From positions 1 through 48,743 of IMG/VR virus record IMGVR_UViG_3300044695_005834: DNA of 48,743 bases, one strand, 5' to 3'. The stretch is from a virus. The notes below the pieces were generated by a model. That model did no database searches, was not told the origin of the DNA, and saw only the letters and a list, made by a program, of their open reading frames with translations. The first letter of the stretch is position 1, and every line of letters begins with the position of its first letter. The position numbers were made by a program, and so were the translations under genes. This document shows positions 13,851-21,310 of this stretch, in pieces.

Positions 13851-15448
13851 AGTGCCTCCTTGATGAATCGTGACGGCTCCGCATACACAGGCGGGCCATA
13901 CTCACGGCTCCGTTTCTTCGCCCATGATAACGAGAGCGAGTGGCGGGCGCGGGTGAAAGCCACGAATGCGAGGCGACGTTCCTCCTCAACTGGCGTGTTG
14001 TCGCGCAGCATCGGCAGCGTGCCCTCCTCCATGCCGAGCACATACACGGAATCAAACTCTCTGCCTTTACTGCCATGTATCGTCGAGAACGTGACTCCGC
14101 TTGTGATGCGCTCGATCCACTCGGCGCGGTTCCAAAGGTCATGTAGGAGTTCGGCGATGCTCTCATGTAGGCCGATGCGCGACACCACCAGTGCCACTTC
14201 CTCCATGCCGACACCTTTCTTTGCGAGGATTTGCGGCACATCGAGGAGCGGGGTGTTGCCGCGGTGAGGGAGTATCGCGGCCACATCGTTGAGCGTGCGC
14301 CCTCCCGCCATCGCTTGAAGTTTCATCCGCGCCACGTCCGTTGCCCGCATCGAGCACCGCAGGAACTTTTCTGCGAGCAGGTTCGATCCTCTGTCGAGCA
14401 TGAGGCCGACGAGCGCGAGCACCTTGTTCCACTCCAGTTCGTTGCCTCTCTTCGGCGGTTCGTTGATCGGGATGCCAGCCTGCTTGCACGCATACCGAGC
14501 CTCGTTGGTGATCTTGTTGAGGCGCGAGAGCACAGCGACTTCGTTCGGGTTCGGCTCCTCTTGGAGTCGTGAAATCAACCAGCGGATCTCGGCGTTGTCG
14601 TCCGTGTGAGTGTCCACGGTGACGTTTCCCTCCTCTTGCGAGAGCGGTATGAGTAGCTTCGGGATGCGGTTCGTGTTTTTTCCGATAAGGCAGTTCGCAA
14701 CCGAGCAGATAGCTATGTCGCTGCGAAAGTTGTCCTCCAGCAGCATCGGAGTGGTTTTCGGGTCGTTGAAGAACTCGGTGAGCAGTTCTGGCCTGCCGCC
14801 GCGAAAGGCGAAAATGCTCTGGTCGGGATCTCCGATAATGAACAGGTTCATGGCGGGGAAGGCTTTGATGATCTTCCAATCCACGTCGCTGCTGTCCTGC
14901 GCTTCATCAAGATACAGGTCAATCACTCGCCACGCTTCCTGCGCTTCCTTCGTCTGAATCAGTGCGAGGCCAGCGTCGAGGATGCCATCGTAGGTGGTAG
15001 TATTGTCCTGCTTGAGCCTGAAGTGCAGTTGTTTCCACACCAACGCGGCATCTGGCCCGCTCCGCTTCATCAGCGCAGTCTTGGTGAGGCGTTTCTTCAT
15101 GCCGAGTTCGGCCACGATCTCGTCGAGCATCGCGTCCCGTGTCTCCTCGTCCACAATGGCGATGGTGCCGTTGCGGTAGCCAATGAGGTTTCCAAACTGC
15201 TGCATGAGCATGAAACAGAACTTGTGCAGGGTGCCGACAAAGCGGGGTTTGTAGTCGCCGAGCCTGTGCTTCATTTCGTTCGCTCCAGCGTTCGTGAAGG
15301 TGAGCAGAACGACTTCCTTCGCGGGAAGGCTACGGTGAAGCACGCGCTCCTTGAGGGTGGCGGTTTTGCCGCTCCCCGGCCCCGCTATGATGCAGATTTG
15401 CCTCTGAGCGCAGTCTATCGCGGCTTGTTGTTGGGGTGTTGGGTTCAT
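13847..15448 (-). CDS. UvrD/PcrA-like SF1A DNA helicase
   Basis: A 533-residue 3'-5' helicase, shorter than cellular UvrD (about 720), with most accessory subdomain sequence reduced. Motifs: Q-motif (TPQQQAAI), Walker A GPGSGKT (23-29), TFTNAGANEMK (50-60), DEAQD (181-185), GDPDQSIFAFRG (206-217), LLEDNFRS, TFSTIHGSKGREFD and VEEERRLAFVAFTRAR. It should unwind or translocate on ssDNA during replication or recombination, along with the SSB-like protein and SMC ATPase nearby. Start ATG 15448 overlaps the upstream gene by 4 bases. Confidence 0.92.
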   Translation of the reverse strand: MNPTPQQQAAIDCAQRQICIIAGPGSGKTATLKERVLHRSLPAKEVVLLTFTNAGANEMKHRLGDYKPRFVGTLHKFCFMLMQQFGNLIGYRNGTIAIVDEETRDAMLDEIVAELGMKKRLTKTALMKRSGPDAALVWKQLHFRLKQDNTTTYDGILDAGLALIQTKEAQEAWRVIDLYLDEAQDSSDVDWKIIKAFPAMNLFIIGDPDQSIFAFRGGRPELLTEFFNDPKTTPMLLEDNFRSDIAICSVANCLIGKNTNRIPKLLIPLSQEEGNVTVDTHTDDNAEIRWLISRLQEEPNPNEVAVLSRLNKITNEARYACKQAGIPINEPPKRGNELEWNKVLALVGLMLDRGSNLLAEKFLRCSMRATDVARMKLQAMAGGRTLNDVAAILPHRGNTPLLDVPQILAKKGVGMEEVALVVSRIGLHESIAELLHDLWNRAEWIERITSGVTFSTIHGSKGREFDSVYVLGMEEGTLPMLRDNTPVEEERRLAFVAFTRARHSLSLSWAKKRSREYGPPVYAEPSRFIKEAL

Positions 15449-15936
15449 GGTTCGTCGTCGGCTTCGATTGAGTCAAAAAAGCGACTGCTGATTCCGAGTG
15501 TCGTTTTCATTGAGTAGTATGTTTCCATGCTAGACTTGGCCCGTGCCTTCGCCTCTCTCTCCTTCGTGTCCATATATTCCGTTGCCTCTTGGAGTGTTGA
15601 GGGTAGAAAGTAGCCTTTTGTGGATGATAAAACTGGCACCTTATGGGTCACGCGAAGCTCTCTGATGATAAGGCGCACCTTTCTTAGCGTGCTGTCGTTC
15701 GGGTCTGCCACAAAGTCAATGTCGTGGCGCGTGCATCCTAGTCGGGGTTCTGCCTTGGCTATATCCCTCTGGCTTATCGCCGTGCGCTCCGCCCAAAGGC
15801 TGATGAGCAATTCCAGAACACATAGATGATCGCTTGTTAGTGCCCCGCCGTTTTTGGCGTTCTTGATTGCCCTCTGAACTCCCGTGACTATATCGCCCCT
15901 CGGTTCGTTGAAGTTCAGTTCTGGTTCCTCGCTCAT
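15445..15936 (-). CDS. Possible winged-helix protein, 163 aa
   Basis: ATG 15936 overlaps the SMC-like gene's stop (ATGA) and is preferred over a start 6 codons earlier. The centre (about residues 40-95) looks like helix-turn-helix segments: LTSDHLCVLELLISLWAERT, then AISQRDIAKAEPRL and RKVRLIIRELR. It may be a winged-helix DNA-binding domain. The C-terminal third is helical and charged. It may be an initiator, loader or regulator for the helicase that follows. Family not recognised. Confidence 0.5.
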   Translation of the reverse strand: MSEEPELNFNEPRGDIVTGVQRAIKNAKNGGALTSDHLCVLELLISLWAERTAISQRDIAKAEPRLGCTRHDIDFVADPNDSTLRKVRLIIRELRVTHKVPVLSSTKGYFLPSTLQEATEYMDTKEREAKARAKSSMETYYSMKTTLGISSRFFDSIEADDEP

Positions 15937-17858
15937 AGCGTTACGATCTGCCACCCTTCCCGTGGTGTTCCGCGTAGATCAATGGCGAGCACTTGGTCGA
16001 GTGTCCCGTCCTCCACGCACGCGGCGAGGTTGTGTAAAAGTTTGTCGGTGTTCGCATCGTCCACTCGCGCCAACTCGTCGAGCATCACGATCTTCATCGG
16101 AAACTTGGCTGAGAGCGCGGCGGCGATTGAGATATGGCAGATTGCCTGTTCCGTCCCGCTGAAGGTCTTGTGAGAGATAAACCGTGAGCCTTCCCACCGT
16201 CCAATCTCCCCTTCGTGGTAGGCCAGCGGACTTTTCAGCACGTCACCAGCTACCTTGTTGGCAACCGTGAGCATCCCCTTGAAAGCGTCGTTGATGATCT
16301 CCTGCTGGATGACCTTGAGTTCCTTCCCGAACGCTTTGATGACGGCTGCGTGCGCGGCGGCGACGTTGTGTTCGAGCGCGGCTTGCGCGGCCCGTGCGAT
16401 GTCGAGCGCGAGTTTCTTCGCCATGTCCCGCGTGTTGCGTAGCGTTTGAGCCTCCTCTTTGTAGGCTTGCACGCGCTCACGGATGGTGTCGGCGTTGTCA
16501 GGGGTTTCGAGCGCAGGCGAATCGGCGAGTAGCTTCCTCGCGTTGTCCCTGTCGCGTTCGTCCCGCTTGATCGCGTCTGTCAGGTTCGCCATGTCCCGCT
16601 CAATGTTCACCAGAGGCTTTCGGGCCTGCTCGCTGGTCTGCCAGCCTTTCAGCTTCTCGGCATAGGCGATGTTCACGCTCTCGTATTCCTTTTTCTTGAG
16701 GGTGTAGTAGGCAGTCAGTTCGATGGCCTTTGCGTCGTTCTCATCGAATTGCTTCCCGAAGGTCGAGCGCAGCGTCTCTTTCCAGCCTTCGCCGACACTC
16801 TTACAGAACGGGCAGCACTCCATCTTTTTCAGATTATCGAGTTCAAACTTCGCCTCGTCCGCCTTTTTCTTGGCCGTGTTGAGTGAAGCATGGGTGTCCA
16901 CGCAAACTTTGTATAAGGACTTGGCGAGGTCGTCCGTGGGCATCGGGTCGTCGCTGACCAGCTTTCTCAGTTCCTTGTGGCGGACATCCAACTCGGCCAA
17001 CTCCTTCTCGTAAGCAGGGCGAGGGTGGTTGATGGCGGCGTTCAGCTTGTCCCGCAGTGCCGCACGCTCCATCGCGGCCACGGATGCCTGCGCCAGTGCG
17101 CCAGCTTCGCGTTGCAGGGATTCGAGCGCGGTGGCGTTGTGCTTCATCTTGTCCTCGATGTGTAGGATCGTCTCGGCGGACGCTTCGTTCTCGCGCAGTT
17201 TAAGTTCAGTGAGGATGCGGACGGTGCCCTCGCTGTCCTTGGCCCGCCGATTCCATTGAGTAAAGGCAGTGGTGAGCACTCCGTCCTCCTTGTTCACTAG
17301 CTTCGTGATGCCGTCCACGACTTCGGTGCCCTTGAACGCACCGCGCACTTCCTCGATCTGTGCGTTCAATGCGTCCTCGGTCTGCTCTGTCGTCTCATCC
17401 AGCTTCACCCGTTTGAGGCGGGCGATGATGCTGTTCGGTGTCACTTCGGACTCCATCAGGCAGTTCTGGAACACGAACTGGATGCGCTGATTGTCCGTCA
17501 TGGCGAAGTATTCCGCCGTATTGAGAAGCGGACTCTGCGCCAGCTTCACAAGGTCGTCGTCGCCGAGCGTCGTCTTGCAGTCCGACTTCACCGTGCCTTT
17601 CTCCAGCCAGTAGGAGCGGGCGATGGTGTTGCCATCGTCGAGTTCTACCAGACATTCCATGCTGGTTCCGCTCGAAAGGTCGAACGTGTCCTTGGAACGT
17701 GCGCCGAGTTCTGGCAGCTTACCGCAGATGGCGAGTCTGGCGGCGTCGAATCGGGCGGTTTTGCCCGCGAAGTTGCGCCCCGTGAATATGGTGCATGGGG
17801 CTAGGTTGTGTATGAAGCTAAGTCCTTTGAGGGCTGTTGCTTTTAGTATTGTTATCAT
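15933..17858 (-). CDS. SMC/Rad50-like ATPase with zinc-hook CPFC
   Basis: A 641-residue ABC-type ATPase with long coiled coils. Walker A is GRNFAGKT (27-34). The coiled-coil arms surround a hook-like CPFC (349-352). The C-terminal part has the signature-like FSGTEQA (near 565) and Walker B IVMLDELARVDD. It resembles RecF/RecN/SbcC-type proteins that bridge DNA ends or load repair factors. An SbcD/Mre11 nuclease is not seen next to it. The leader before ATG 17858 is A/C-rich, and the small gene 17818-17991 overlaps its first 41 bases. Probably part of phage recombination. Confidence 0.85.
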   Translation of the reverse strand: MITILKATALKGLSFIHNLAPCTIFTGRNFAGKTARFDAARLAICGKLPELGARSKDTFDLSSGTSMECLVELDDGNTIARSYWLEKGTVKSDCKTTLGDDDLVKLAQSPLLNTAEYFAMTDNQRIQFVFQNCLMESEVTPNSIIARLKRVKLDETTEQTEDALNAQIEEVRGAFKGTEVVDGITKLVNKEDGVLTTAFTQWNRRAKDSEGTVRILTELKLRENEASAETILHIEDKMKHNATALESLQREAGALAQASVAAMERAALRDKLNAAINHPRPAYEKELAELDVRHKELRKLVSDDPMPTDDLAKSLYKVCVDTHASLNTAKKKADEAKFELDNLKKMECCPFCKSVGEGWKETLRSTFGKQFDENDAKAIELTAYYTLKKKEYESVNIAYAEKLKGWQTSEQARKPLVNIERDMANLTDAIKRDERDRDNARKLLADSPALETPDNADTIRERVQAYKEEAQTLRNTRDMAKKLALDIARAAQAALEHNVAAAHAAVIKAFGKELKVIQQEIINDAFKGMLTVANKVAGDVLKSPLAYHEGEIGRWEGSRFISHKTFSGTEQAICHISIAAALSAKFPMKIVMLDELARVDDANTDKLLHNLAACVEDGTLDQVLAIDLRGTPREGWQIVTL

Positions 17859-17991
17859 TGGGTGTGGTTTTGGTTTCGTCGAAGGGGGAGGATTCGTTGT
17901 CAGGCACGCCGCCAGATGGATGCTTTGGGAACCGCGCCACGGTGGACGGGTTCGGTTGCTCCTCTGACGGCTCGCCTGTCCAGTTTTTCAC
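17818..17991 (-). CDS. 57-aa hydrophilic protein overlapping SMC gene start
   Basis: A GTG at 17991 overlaps the stop of the XRE gene (GTGA), giving translational coupling. The frame runs 57 codons to TAG at 17818, past the SMC-like start at 17858. The product is Pro/Ser/Asn/Asp-rich with no hydrophobic core (SGGVPDNESSPFDETKTTP), so it is probably disordered. It fills what would otherwise be a gap. It is easily missed because of its length, GTG start and 41-base overlap. Function unknown. Confidence 0.45.
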   Translation of the reverse strand: MKNWTGEPSEEQPNPSTVARFPKHPSGGVPDNESSPFDETKTTPNDNNTKSNSPQRT

Positions 17992-18281
17992 TTTGCTGTT
18001 TTGATTGCCGCACGGATGCGGTTGATGAGTGGTCGTTTCGGCAACGTCATCTTGCCTCGCTCAATGGAGGAAAGGTAGGTCGGTGCCATGTCGAGCCTCC
18101 GCGCCACTGAGCGCAGAGACTTGCCTGCTGCCACGCGATCATTGCGGATCGCAAGGCCGAGCATACGAGCGTAGTAGTCGCCGTCGCGCTTTGCCCCGTC
18201 CCAATGGGACTTGGCCCGCATCCACGCGCAGCCTACGCATTGGCAGTCGAGTTGAGGGATTTGCGTGTGTGGTTTGAGCAT
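17988..18281 (-). CDS. XRE-family HTH regulator
   Basis: A 97-residue protein. Residues about 38-95 are a Cro/cI-type helix-turn-helix: LGLAIRNDRVAAGKSLRSVA, then RRLDMAPTYLSSIERGKM (recognition helix with the conserved YLSxIExG pattern) and a third-helix LINRIRAAI. The N-terminal 20 residues hold several Cys (CQCVGCAW), unusual for the family and possibly a small metal site. It is a candidate repressor or activator of the divergent control region at 2134-2301 or of the TTTTACTGG array (inference). Confidence 0.75.
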   Translation of the reverse strand: MLKPHTQIPQLDCQCVGCAWMRAKSHWDGAKRDGDYYARMLGLAIRNDRVAAGKSLRSVARRLDMAPTYLSSIERGKMTLPKRPLINRIRAAIKTAK

Positions 18282-18286
18282 GGTGT

Positions 18287-18613
18287 TTAGAAGTGGTCGC
18301 CTATGTTCTCATCGTCCTTCTCAATCTTGGCAGGAGATCCTTCATGGGTTACTGAGTCGTCTCCTTCTGCGAATAAATGCACCCAAAGAACTTCGATCAG
18401 TTCTCGGTGGATTTTCTTTGCGGAAAACTTCCACGTTATCGTCAGGTGTCCCTTCCAATCTTGGATGTTCCCGATTTTGACCTGCACTTCGATGGGTAGT
18501 AGTTCGAGTAGTTGCCGCAGTCTGTTTCGTCGCCCTTCGCTACCGTCACTGAGGCTGTGAGGAATGCGATCCAGAATGTCGCCGCTGAGTATGTATTTGA
18601 AGTGTTTGAGCAT
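18287..18613 (-). CDS. Hypothetical protein, 108 aa
   Basis: A mixed alpha/beta protein. A first helix-rich part (HFKYILSGDILDRIPHSLSD) is followed by a strand pair (EVQVKIGNIQDWKGHLTITWKFSA) and an amphipathic helix (LIEVLWVHLFAEGD). The C-terminus is acidic. It lies 5 bases upstream of the XRE gene and after the SSB-like gene. No recognised family. Confidence 0.5.
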   Translation of the reverse strand: MLKHFKYILSGDILDRIPHSLSDGSEGRRNRLRQLLELLPIEVQVKIGNIQDWKGHLTITWKFSAKKIHRELIEVLWVHLFAEGDDSVTHEGSPAKIEKDDENIGDHF

Positions 18614-18628
18614 GGTATTTGTTCCTTT

Positions 18629-19393
18629 TTAGAAGGGCACGTCCGTATCTTCCAGATCCGCATCGGCGGGATACTCCGCAGACTTGCGCGGTGCTTCCTC
18701 TTCCACGTCTGGTTCGGTGGGCGCGGTCTTGCGCGGAGCGGGTTCGGTCTGCGCCTCCTCCTGCGCCTTGTTTCGGATGAGATATTCGGCGAGGAACTTC
18801 TGGAGCGTCCTATCGAGGCCGATTGCCTCCTCGGAGCTTTCCTTGGAGCAGTCCACCAGCTTGAAGTTCGGCTCGTAGTAATCGTTCGCTCCTGTGGTCT
18901 GCTGGTCGCCGCGTGTCATCTTCACGGCTTTCTTGAACAAGTCCTCGCCCGATGCTTTGCGAAACTCGATCCACGGCATGAGGCTGGAGGTCGTCATGCG
19001 GATGTTGCCGATGCGAAGTGGCCCGTCCTTCGTCTCGCGGAAAGCGATGTAGGTCGAGCACGCGAAGTGTCCGCCGTTGCGCTTCACTTCCTCCTTGATG
19101 GCGGCGTAGAGGCCGTTGGCGATGATGCCTTGGCCGTGAATCTTCACGACGAGGGGATTCGCTGTCACGTCGCGGACTTCGTTGGAGTAGAGGCCCGTCT
19201 TGGCGCGTTTGTTGAAACCAGTGATCGTGCTGAGTTCGTCGAGAACAAGGAAGCCGAAGGGGAGCGGCACGGGGACGTTCTTTTCGAGTTTCTTGTCGTA
19301 GCGGCGGAGGATGCCTTCGCCGCCGCCCCACTCGAAAAAGAATGGGCTTGCGGGATTAGGGGCGCGTTCTGCTTGTGGATTGGATCGTGACAT
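18629..19393 (-). CDS. Single-stranded DNA-binding protein-like
   Basis: A 254-residue protein from ATG 19393, which follows an A/C-rich leader. A beta-rich body begins with FFFEWGGGEGILRRYDKK and LPFGFLVLDELSTITGF. The last 60 residues are low-complexity and acidic, ending in DLEDTDVPF. That tail matches the partner-binding tip of SSB proteins, which usually ends in an acidic stretch followed by PF. The protein should coat ssDNA and recruit the phage helicases, next to which it is encoded. The OB-fold cannot be proven from the sequence alone. Confidence 0.65.
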   Translation of the reverse strand: MSRSNPQAERAPNPASPFFFEWGGGEGILRRYDKKLEKNVPVPLPFGFLVLDELSTITGFNKRAKTGLYSNEVRDVTANPLVVKIHGQGIIANGLYAAIKEEVKRNGGHFACSTYIAFRETKDGPLRIGNIRMTTSSLMPWIEFRKASGEDLFKKAVKMTRGDQQTTGANDYYEPNFKLVDCSKESSEEAIGLDRTLQKFLAEYLIRNKAQEEAQTEPAPRKTAPTEPDVEEEAPRKSAEYPADADLEDTDVPF

Positions 19394-19450
19394 ATTTTTG
19401 TGGGTGTGTTTTGTTTTAAGCGGACAGGGGTTGTTTGACTGTCCACACCT

Positions 19451-19480
19451 TGTATCGCACACCCCGCGTCATACCGTCAA
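19451..19480 (-). promoter_or_regulatory. Promoter of replication block
   Basis: Leftward TTGACG (19475-19480), an 18-base spacer and GATACA (19451-19456). The leader to ATG 19393 is about 50 bases. The element CGGTATGACG (19467-19476, leftward) also occurs in the promoter at 28344-28372. The -35 matches the TTGAC family seen in other promoters of this phage. Confidence 0.45.
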
Positions 19481-19489
19481 ACTATTTAT

Positions 19490-19771
19490 TCAATTATTTT
19501 CTGCCCATCGCGGAGGCTTGTCGGGACAATGCTCCGTCGCCATCCATGCCTTGAGCTTCACGACGCAACCACACAACGCGCACGTCGGCTGCGTGGTCGC
19601 CGTAGCTTCTTGAAAGTGCTCGCACTTCCCGCACACGGCGAGACGGGCTTTCCATTCGTCCGTTGAAACGAACACGGGATCGCCCACGGCAAACGCTTTG
19701 GCAGCGCGAGCCATCGCCTTCGTGAAGTTGGCGACTTTCCCGCCAGTTCCTATGCAGCCGCCGCAACTCAT
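19490..19771 (-). CDS. Zinc-binding protein of the virion gene block, 93 aa
   Basis: Starts MSCGGC and carries CGKC (about 47-50), TCALCGC (about 63-69) and a final Cys (about 82) in a phage-type zinc-ribbon layout (CGKCxxF...CxxCGC...CPxxxW). Related small Cys-rich proteins accompany phage tail or head genes, but their function is unclear. Overlaps the next virion gene's stop by 4 bases. Confidence 0.6.
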   Translation of the reverse strand: MSCGGCIGTGGKVANFTKAMARAAKAFAVGDPVFVSTDEWKARLAVCGKCEHFQEATATTQPTCALCGCVVKLKAWMATEHCPDKPPRWAENN

Positions 19772-20202
19772 TCGAGTATCCTCACCGTGCAGCGGGTGCG
19801 CTCAATGCCATTGTTGTCGTAGAGGATGACCGTTAAACAATAATCCAGCGGAGCAGACAGAGCCGGAATCTCTATCGGAGTGCCGTAGGCAGGATAGGAA
19901 AACGAGTAATCCGGCGAAACAACCGAATCATTTGGGAAGGGCGGGCAATACTCGATCCACACCAGCACAGTCGTAATATAAAAAGTGCCAACCCCGTCCA
20001 CGATTGTTCCCAAACAGCGCAATAGACCGCCATCGAAGTTAATCCAATCAGCGTCTATTGTGATCACTCCATAACCGCTCCCCACCGCAAACGTCAAATA
20101 CTGGCAGCAGCACCCTTCACACTCGCAATCACAGATAGTCGCAACGGTTCCAGAACTTCCGCCGTCCACCGTCTGTCCGCAAGCGTTGATGAGCCTGCCC
20201 AT
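19768..20202 (-). CDS. Cys-rich virion-associated protein, 144 aa
   Basis: A CDCECEGCCC cluster (about residues 24-33) opens a beta-rich protein with many aromatic and small residues (YLTFAVGSGYGVITIDADW). A proline-rich later part follows. The Cys cluster suggests disulphides or metal. It sits in the leftward structural block after the 368-aa protein. Role unknown. Confidence 0.5.
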   Translation of the reverse strand: MGRLINACGQTVDGGSSGTVATICDCECEGCCCQYLTFAVGSGYGVITIDADWINFDGGLLRCLGTIVDGVGTFYITTVLVWIEYCPPFPNDSVVSPDYSFSYPAYGTPIEIPALSAPLDYCLTVILYDNNGIERTRCTVRILE

Positions 20203-20203
20203 A

Positions 20204-21310
20204 TTATGCTCCGAATCCAGTGAGTGCGCCGGGGCCGGGCACCAGTTTCCATCCCGTGCGCGTCACACCAGCCTTGTCTTTCATGCACTGTTGCTGCGCG
20301 ACAAGATGCGTGTTCGTGAGTTGGTTGGTTGTCCAGAGTTCCATTCCTCCGAGCGGCCTTTCTTCGCCGCTGTCGGGCTGTGCGCTGTTGCCGCTCTTGC
20401 CGAATCGTGATGCACGATAGCGAACGAGCGGATGATACCATGTGTTCTGAGTGCCTGCGCTCGGCCCGTCCTCGTAGAGATAGAAAGGCGCGACTCCGCC
20501 GTTGTTTGGCAGTTCCGTGAGCGGGCCTTGATACATAGTGCATGAAACAATCGCGCCCGTGGCTACGGTGAAGATGGTCTTGAGGTAGATCAATGGTTCG
20601 GAAGCGGTAAGCTGCCATACGGTGTTCAGCGTGTCGTCACCAGCTACGAGATCAACTCCAACCTGCGTGTCGGTGCCGTCACACACCGATCCGTAGGCGA
20701 GATACACGTCGAGCTTGTCGGCATAGTAGGTGAGGCCCGTCCAATATGCCTCGAATGGATGGCGGTTCGGTGGTTCTGGCAGCGCGGCCACTTCCTGAGT
20801 GTTCACCAACGCCTCGCCTGTAATATAGACGGGCGTTCCTTGTGCATCGAATACTGCCTGCCGCTCGAAGATGTAGGTGCGGTAGGTTTCGGGTGATGTT
20901 CCCTGTGCCTTCTCGTAATATCGGATCAGGTCGCACTTCACGCCCCATGTTCGATCCCCACTGGCATCGCGTGGAGGTCTGTCGCGGTGCCAAGTGTCGG
21001 TGCGAACGGTTATCGGATCGGCTGGTGGCGCATCGCCGCCCCACGGCCCTAACTGTGCCGCTCTACTGGTGTCGCCCCAAGTGAACGGATCAGCGGTGAA
21101 CGTCCCGCTACCCGTGGTCGTGCTGCCCATGATGTAGGGCGGATCGTATTTGGCGCGGGGTGGTCGCTGCGCGTCGTTCGGGTTGCGGCTGCTGTCGCTC
21201 GGCTGTGGAGGAGGCGAGTTCGGTTCCAGCGGGACGATGCGGCGTATCGAGTCCGCCGTCTCAGTCGGGATCTGTTGGCGGATCAACTGGTCTGTCTCGT
21301 CGGGTGTCAT
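20204..21310 (-). CDS. Probable virion protein, 368 aa
   Basis: ATG 21310 overlaps the 814-aa gene's stop (ATGA); a longer upstream frame is rejected because it runs within that gene. A Pro/Asn/Asp-rich linker (about 25-60) is followed by a beta-rich body with many Trp/Tyr/Thr residues. The protein is typical of tail-tip or fibre-base proteins of short-tailed phages, but no family is recognised. Probably in the tail knob or adhesin complex. Confidence 0.5.
   Translation of the reverse strand: MTPDETDQLIRQQIPTETADSIRRIVPLEPNSPPPQPSDSSRNPNDAQRPPRAKYDPPYIMGSTTTGSGTFTADPFTWGDTSRAAQLGPWGGDAPPADPITVRTDTWHRDRPPRDASGDRTWGVKCDLIRYYEKAQGTSPETYRTYIFERQAVFDAQGTPVYITGEALVNTQEVAALPEPPNRHPFEAYWTGLTYYADKLDVYLAYGSVCDGTDTQVGVDLVAGDDTLNTVWQLTASEPLIYLKTIFTVATGAIVSCTMYQGPLTELPNNGGVAPFYLYEDGPSAGTQNTWYHPLVRYRASRFGKSGNSAQPDSGEERPLGGMELWTTNQLTNTHLVAQQQCMKDKAGVTRTGWKLVPGPGALTGFGA

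Noticed and set aside
18512-19390. 292-codon antisense open frame over the SSB-like gene
   Set aside because: Shadow of a well supported gene; no leader or protein-like composition.
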